Origin: Clostridia bacterium
GTDB taxonomy: Bacteria; Bacillota_A; Clostridia; UBA1381
Length of the DNA stretch: 7,769 nucleotides
Reading direction: 5' to 3'
Assembly (NCBI GenBank): GCA_017553025.1
Contig: JAFZNF010000111.1
Coordinates: 1 to 7,769 of the forward strand
The notes below the pieces were generated by a model, which saw nothing but the letters and a program-made list of their open reading frames with translations, was not told the DNA's origin and searched no databases. Position 1 is the first letter of the stretch. Every line of letters starts with the position of its first letter. Shown here piece after piece: positions 5,417 to 7,769 of this stretch. A program made the position numbers and the translations under genes.

Positions 5417-7769
5417 ATATCAGGATTTTTATCTATAACTACCGAAATGCTTTCATATATCGGATTTTCTCCGCACTCTTTTTGTGCTTTTGCCAGAATG
5501 CCCGTAACCATATCACAGTTTTCGCATTTTATAAGTATTCTGAATATATATTTATTTTTTATCTTAGAAATATACGCAGGTATAGGACCCAAAACTTGTG
5601 TTTTTTGGTTTAGTTCGCCGATTTCGGCAATGTTTTTCACAAAAAATCTTGCACATCTTTGCGTGACACTCTCATTCCTGCCGCTAAAAATTACTGCAAT
5701 CATTTCGCAGAAGGGCGGATACCACATAGCCTTTCTTACACTAATTTCGTCTTTATAAAACTGTATATAGTCGTGCTTTTGCATAAGCCTTACTGCAGAG
5801 TTTTGGGGGCTATAGGTCTGGACAATGCTTTTTCCCTCACAGTCTGCCCGTCCTGCTCTTCCCGTAACCTGCTCAAGCATTGAAAATGCTCTTTCCTTTG
5901 CACGGTAATCGTCAATATTGAGCATAGTGTCGGCTGAAATAACTCCGACAAGGGTAACATCGGGAAAATCAAGACCTTTTGTTACCATCTGTGTGCCGAT
6001 AAGGATATCTGTTTTCTCTTCTGCAAATTTTTTCAGAATTTCTTCGTGGGAATTCTTTTTAGCTGTTGTATCTATATCCATACGCAGCGTGGTAGCCTCG
6101 GGGAAAATGCGGTGTATTTCCTCCTCTACTTTTTGTGTGCCGCCGCCAAAGTATCGTATATACTTACTTCCGCATTCGGGACAAGCTTTGTAATTTGACA
6201 CGGTATATCCGCAATAATGGCATTTTAGAGTATCGCTGAATTTGTGATATGTGAGCGAAATACTGCAATTGGGACATTCTGCCACATATCCGCAGCTTCT
6301 GCAGGACACAAAGGTTGAATATCCGCGTCTGTTAAGAAAAAGAATAGTCTGCTTTTTATCTTTAAGGTTTTCTGAAATTGCATCTTTAAGACTTTCGCTT
6401 AAAATTGACCTGTTTCCCCGCTCAAGCTCCTTTCTTAAGTCAACAATTTCCACTTTCGGCATTTTATTATTATTAAAGCGTTTCTCCATTATAAGAAGCT
6501 CCGTCTCGCCGTTTTGTGCTTTATAGTAGCTCGTAACAAGCGGAGTTGCAGACGCTAACACAAGTACCGCACCGTACTGCTTTGCACGGAACTGTGCCAC
6601 CTCGTGAGTTTCATACCTTGGTGACATTTCTGATTTATAACTTCTTTCGTGCTCCTCATCAATAATTATCGCGCCTATATTGCGAAAAGGCGCAAAAATT
6701 GCCGAACGCGCACCTACTACAATATTTGCCTTGCCGTCACGTATTTTTTTCCACTGGTCATACCTCTCGCCGAGGGATAAACCGCTGTGAATTACGGCAA
6801 CATCTTCTTTAAAGCGTCCTTTAAAGCGTGCAACCGTTTGAGGCGTTAAAGATATTTCAGGCACAAGCACAATAGCCTGCCGTCCCGCTTTTGTTACCGC
6901 GGAAATAAGCTGCATATAAACCTCGGTTTTTCCGCTTCCTGTAACACCGTGCAAAAGAAAGCTTTTATACTCCCTTTTGTTCTGTGCATCTAAAAGAGGC
7001 GACAAAACCTTTTTTTGCTCCTCTGTCAAGTTTTTGGGTTTTTCCTGCCCGGCAAAATTCTCTTTAAGCTCACGCAATACCGTCATTTCATAGGTTTTTA
7101 TATATCCTTTTTTTTCAAGGCTGCGAAGTGCCGTATATGACCCGTCCGAAAAATGAACCAAATCCGCAAGAGAAAGTCTTTCGCAGGACGAGAGTATATC
7201 AAGCATCTTCGCCTGAACGAGTGCGTTGCTGCGCTCTAAAGTTTCTAAAGCAGTAAAAACCTCCTCAGGCTCTATTGCAAGCTCTGCAACTCGTATAATC
7301 TTATCGCCGACCGCCTGATGCTCTTTAAACACCGTTTTTATCTTGCCGTTTTTTAAAAGCAAGGAAAGGCTTGACGAAATGCTGACCTCAAAATATCCCA
7401 TAAGTCGGTTTATTTCCATAGCACCGCCGTTTTCAGACAGGATTTTTACTATTTCCTTTGCAGTGTTTCCCTTTACCTCGGGATTTACAAGCACAATCCA
7501 TTCCTCTTGGTTTACTGCTGTGCCGCTCGGCGCTACCGTTCTTACAGCGTCCAGATAAGTAACTAAATATTTCTCGCGCATCCACTTTATAAGGTCAAGC
7601 TGTTTTTCATCAAAAATTCTGTCTTCTCTTGACAGATTGAGTATTGATTTCAGATTTCTCGCCGATGATTTTTCCTTTACGGAAAACACATACCCCTCTT
7701 TAGGCTTATTTGCTCTGCCGAAAGGCACATTAACGCAGAAACCTACGGATATTGTGTCCTTTAGCTCAT
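5410..7769 (-). CDS. priA: Primosomal protein N' (PriA), superfamily 2 replication-restart helicase, 5' end cut by the window edge
   Basis: PriA recognises stalled or repaired replication forks and, as a 3'-5' DNA helicase, prepares them for reloading of the replicative helicase. The reading frame stays open to the window edge: before the GTG at 7728 come 13 more in-frame residues ([13 protein letters not shown]) joining directly onto VPFGR, the conserved end of the first strand block of the 3'-DNA-binding domain. The GTG is therefore internal, and about 25 N-terminal residues lie outside the window (inference from family alignment). Numbering from that GTG: winged-helix region about 85-215; Walker [10 protein letters not shown] 261-269; DEEH box 357-360; ASATP 392-396; zinc-binding insert with eight cysteines (C476, C479, C485, C488, C503, C506, C516, C519); helicase motif [13 protein letters not shown] 578-589; motif [11 protein letters not shown] 620-628; C-terminal domain about 640-772. 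All catalytic motifs are intact. The TGA stop lies 5 bp before the def start. Visible length is 785 residues, so the full protein should be near 810, normal for the family. Confidence 0.97.
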   Translation of the reverse strand, partial: ELKDTISVGFCVNVPFGRANKPKEGYVFSVKEKSSARNLKSILNLSREDRIFDEKQLDLIKWMREKYLVTYLDAVRTVAPSGTAVNQEEWIVLVNPEVKGNTAKEIVKILSENGGAMEINRLMGYFEVSISSSLSLLLKNGKIKTVFKEHQAVGDKIIRVAELAIEPEEVFTALETLERSNALVQAKMLDILSSCERLSLADLVHFSDGSYTALRSLEKKGYIKTYEMTVLRELKENFAGQEKPKNLTEEQKKVLSPLLDAQNKREYKSFLLHGVTGSGKTEVYMQLISAVTKAGRQAIVLVPEISLTPQTVARFKGRFKEDVAVIHSGLSLGERYDQWKKIRDGKANIVVGARSAIFAPFRNIGAIIIDEEHERSYKSEMSPRYETHEVAQFRAKQYGAVLVLASATPLVTSYYKAQNGETELLIMEKRFNNNKMPKVEIVDLRKELERGNRSILSESLKDAISENLKDKKQTILFLNRRGYSTFVSCRSCGYVAECPNCSISLTYHKFSDTLKCHYCGYTVSNYKACPECGSKYIRYFGGGTQKVEEEIHRIFPEATTLRMDIDTTAKKNSHEEILKKFAEEKTDILIGTQMVTKGLDFPDVTLVGVISADTMLNIDDYRAKERAFSMLEQVTGRAGRADCEGKSIVQTYSPQNSAVRLMQKHDYIQFYKDEISVRKAMWYPPFCEMIAVIFSGRNESVTQRCARFFVKNIAEIGELNQKTQVLGPIPAYISKIKNKYIFRILIKCENCDMVTGILAKAQKECGENPIYESISVVIDKNPDMG

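Noticed and set aside
5790..5972. Small minus-strand frame inside priA
   Set aside because: It is in another frame within the helicase motif V/VI region of PriA, with no family resemblance; it is a shadow of that gene.
6807..6830. Tandem 12-base near-repeat, CTTTAAAGCGTC followed by CTTTAAAGCGTG
   Set aside because: It encodes the RFKGRFKE stretch of PriA, and RFKGRF is a normal family sequence at this place, so the DNA repeat follows from conserved protein sequence and is not a new duplication.
1..7769. Search for a new defence, mobile, CRISPR, riboswitch or RNA element
   Set aside because: The minus strand is coding almost without gaps; the longest intergenic gap is 9 bp, and every gene belongs to a known family with intact motifs. 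I see no sign of an undescribed system.

Overview
The window holds eight consecutive genes, all on the minus strand and with essentially no intergenic DNA. Read in the direction of transcription (high to low coordinates) the order is priA (5' end cut by the window edge), def, fmt, a YugP-type membrane zinc metallopeptidase, rsmB, rlmN, stp (PP2C phosphatase, prpC) and prkC (Ser/Thr kinase, only its first 86 codons). This is the conserved Firmicutes block known from Bacillus subtilis as priA-def-fmt-rsmB-rlmN-prpC-prkC. The extra zinc peptidase between fmt and rsmB, the low to moderate GC (by eye about 40%, not computed), the purine-rich Shine-Dalgarno sites and the protein sequences point to a member of class Clostridia, probably an anaerobe of gut type. 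Genus cannot be decided from the window.

Layout: 5410-7769 PriA replication-restart helicase. 4943-5404 peptide deformylase. 4023-4946 methionyl-tRNA formyltransferase. 3327-4013 zinc metallopeptidase. 2046-3323 16S rRNA m5C967 methyltransferase. 1008-2045 23S/tRNA m2A methyltransferase. 257-1003 PP2C phosphatase. 1-260 start of the Ser/Thr kinase. Every junction is an overlap of 4 bp or a gap of at most 9 bp, and each downstream gene has a Shine-Dalgarno site lying in the tail of the gene before it. There is no room for internal terminators or conventional intergenic promoters, so the block is most simply one long, translationally coupled transcript. By conservation, upstream genes (beyond 7769) would be coaBC/rpoZ/gmk and downstream genes (below 1) rsgA and rpe; neither is visible.

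Functionally, fmt and def are the two halves of the N-formyl-methionine cycle (adding and removing the formyl group), rsmB and rlmN modify ribosomal RNA, and stp/prkC are the antagonistic phosphatase/kinase pair that in Firmicutes senses cell-wall fragments and tunes growth, division and translation. PriA reloads the replisome. The window therefore joins translation-start chemistry, ribosome modification and growth signalling.

I found no mobile element, RNA gene, CRISPR array or new system. The points worth attention are modest: stop codons built into Shine-Dalgarno sites at three junctions, two start-site traps (def and priA), a perfect inverted repeat inside rsmB, and the unexplained peptidase in a translation operon.
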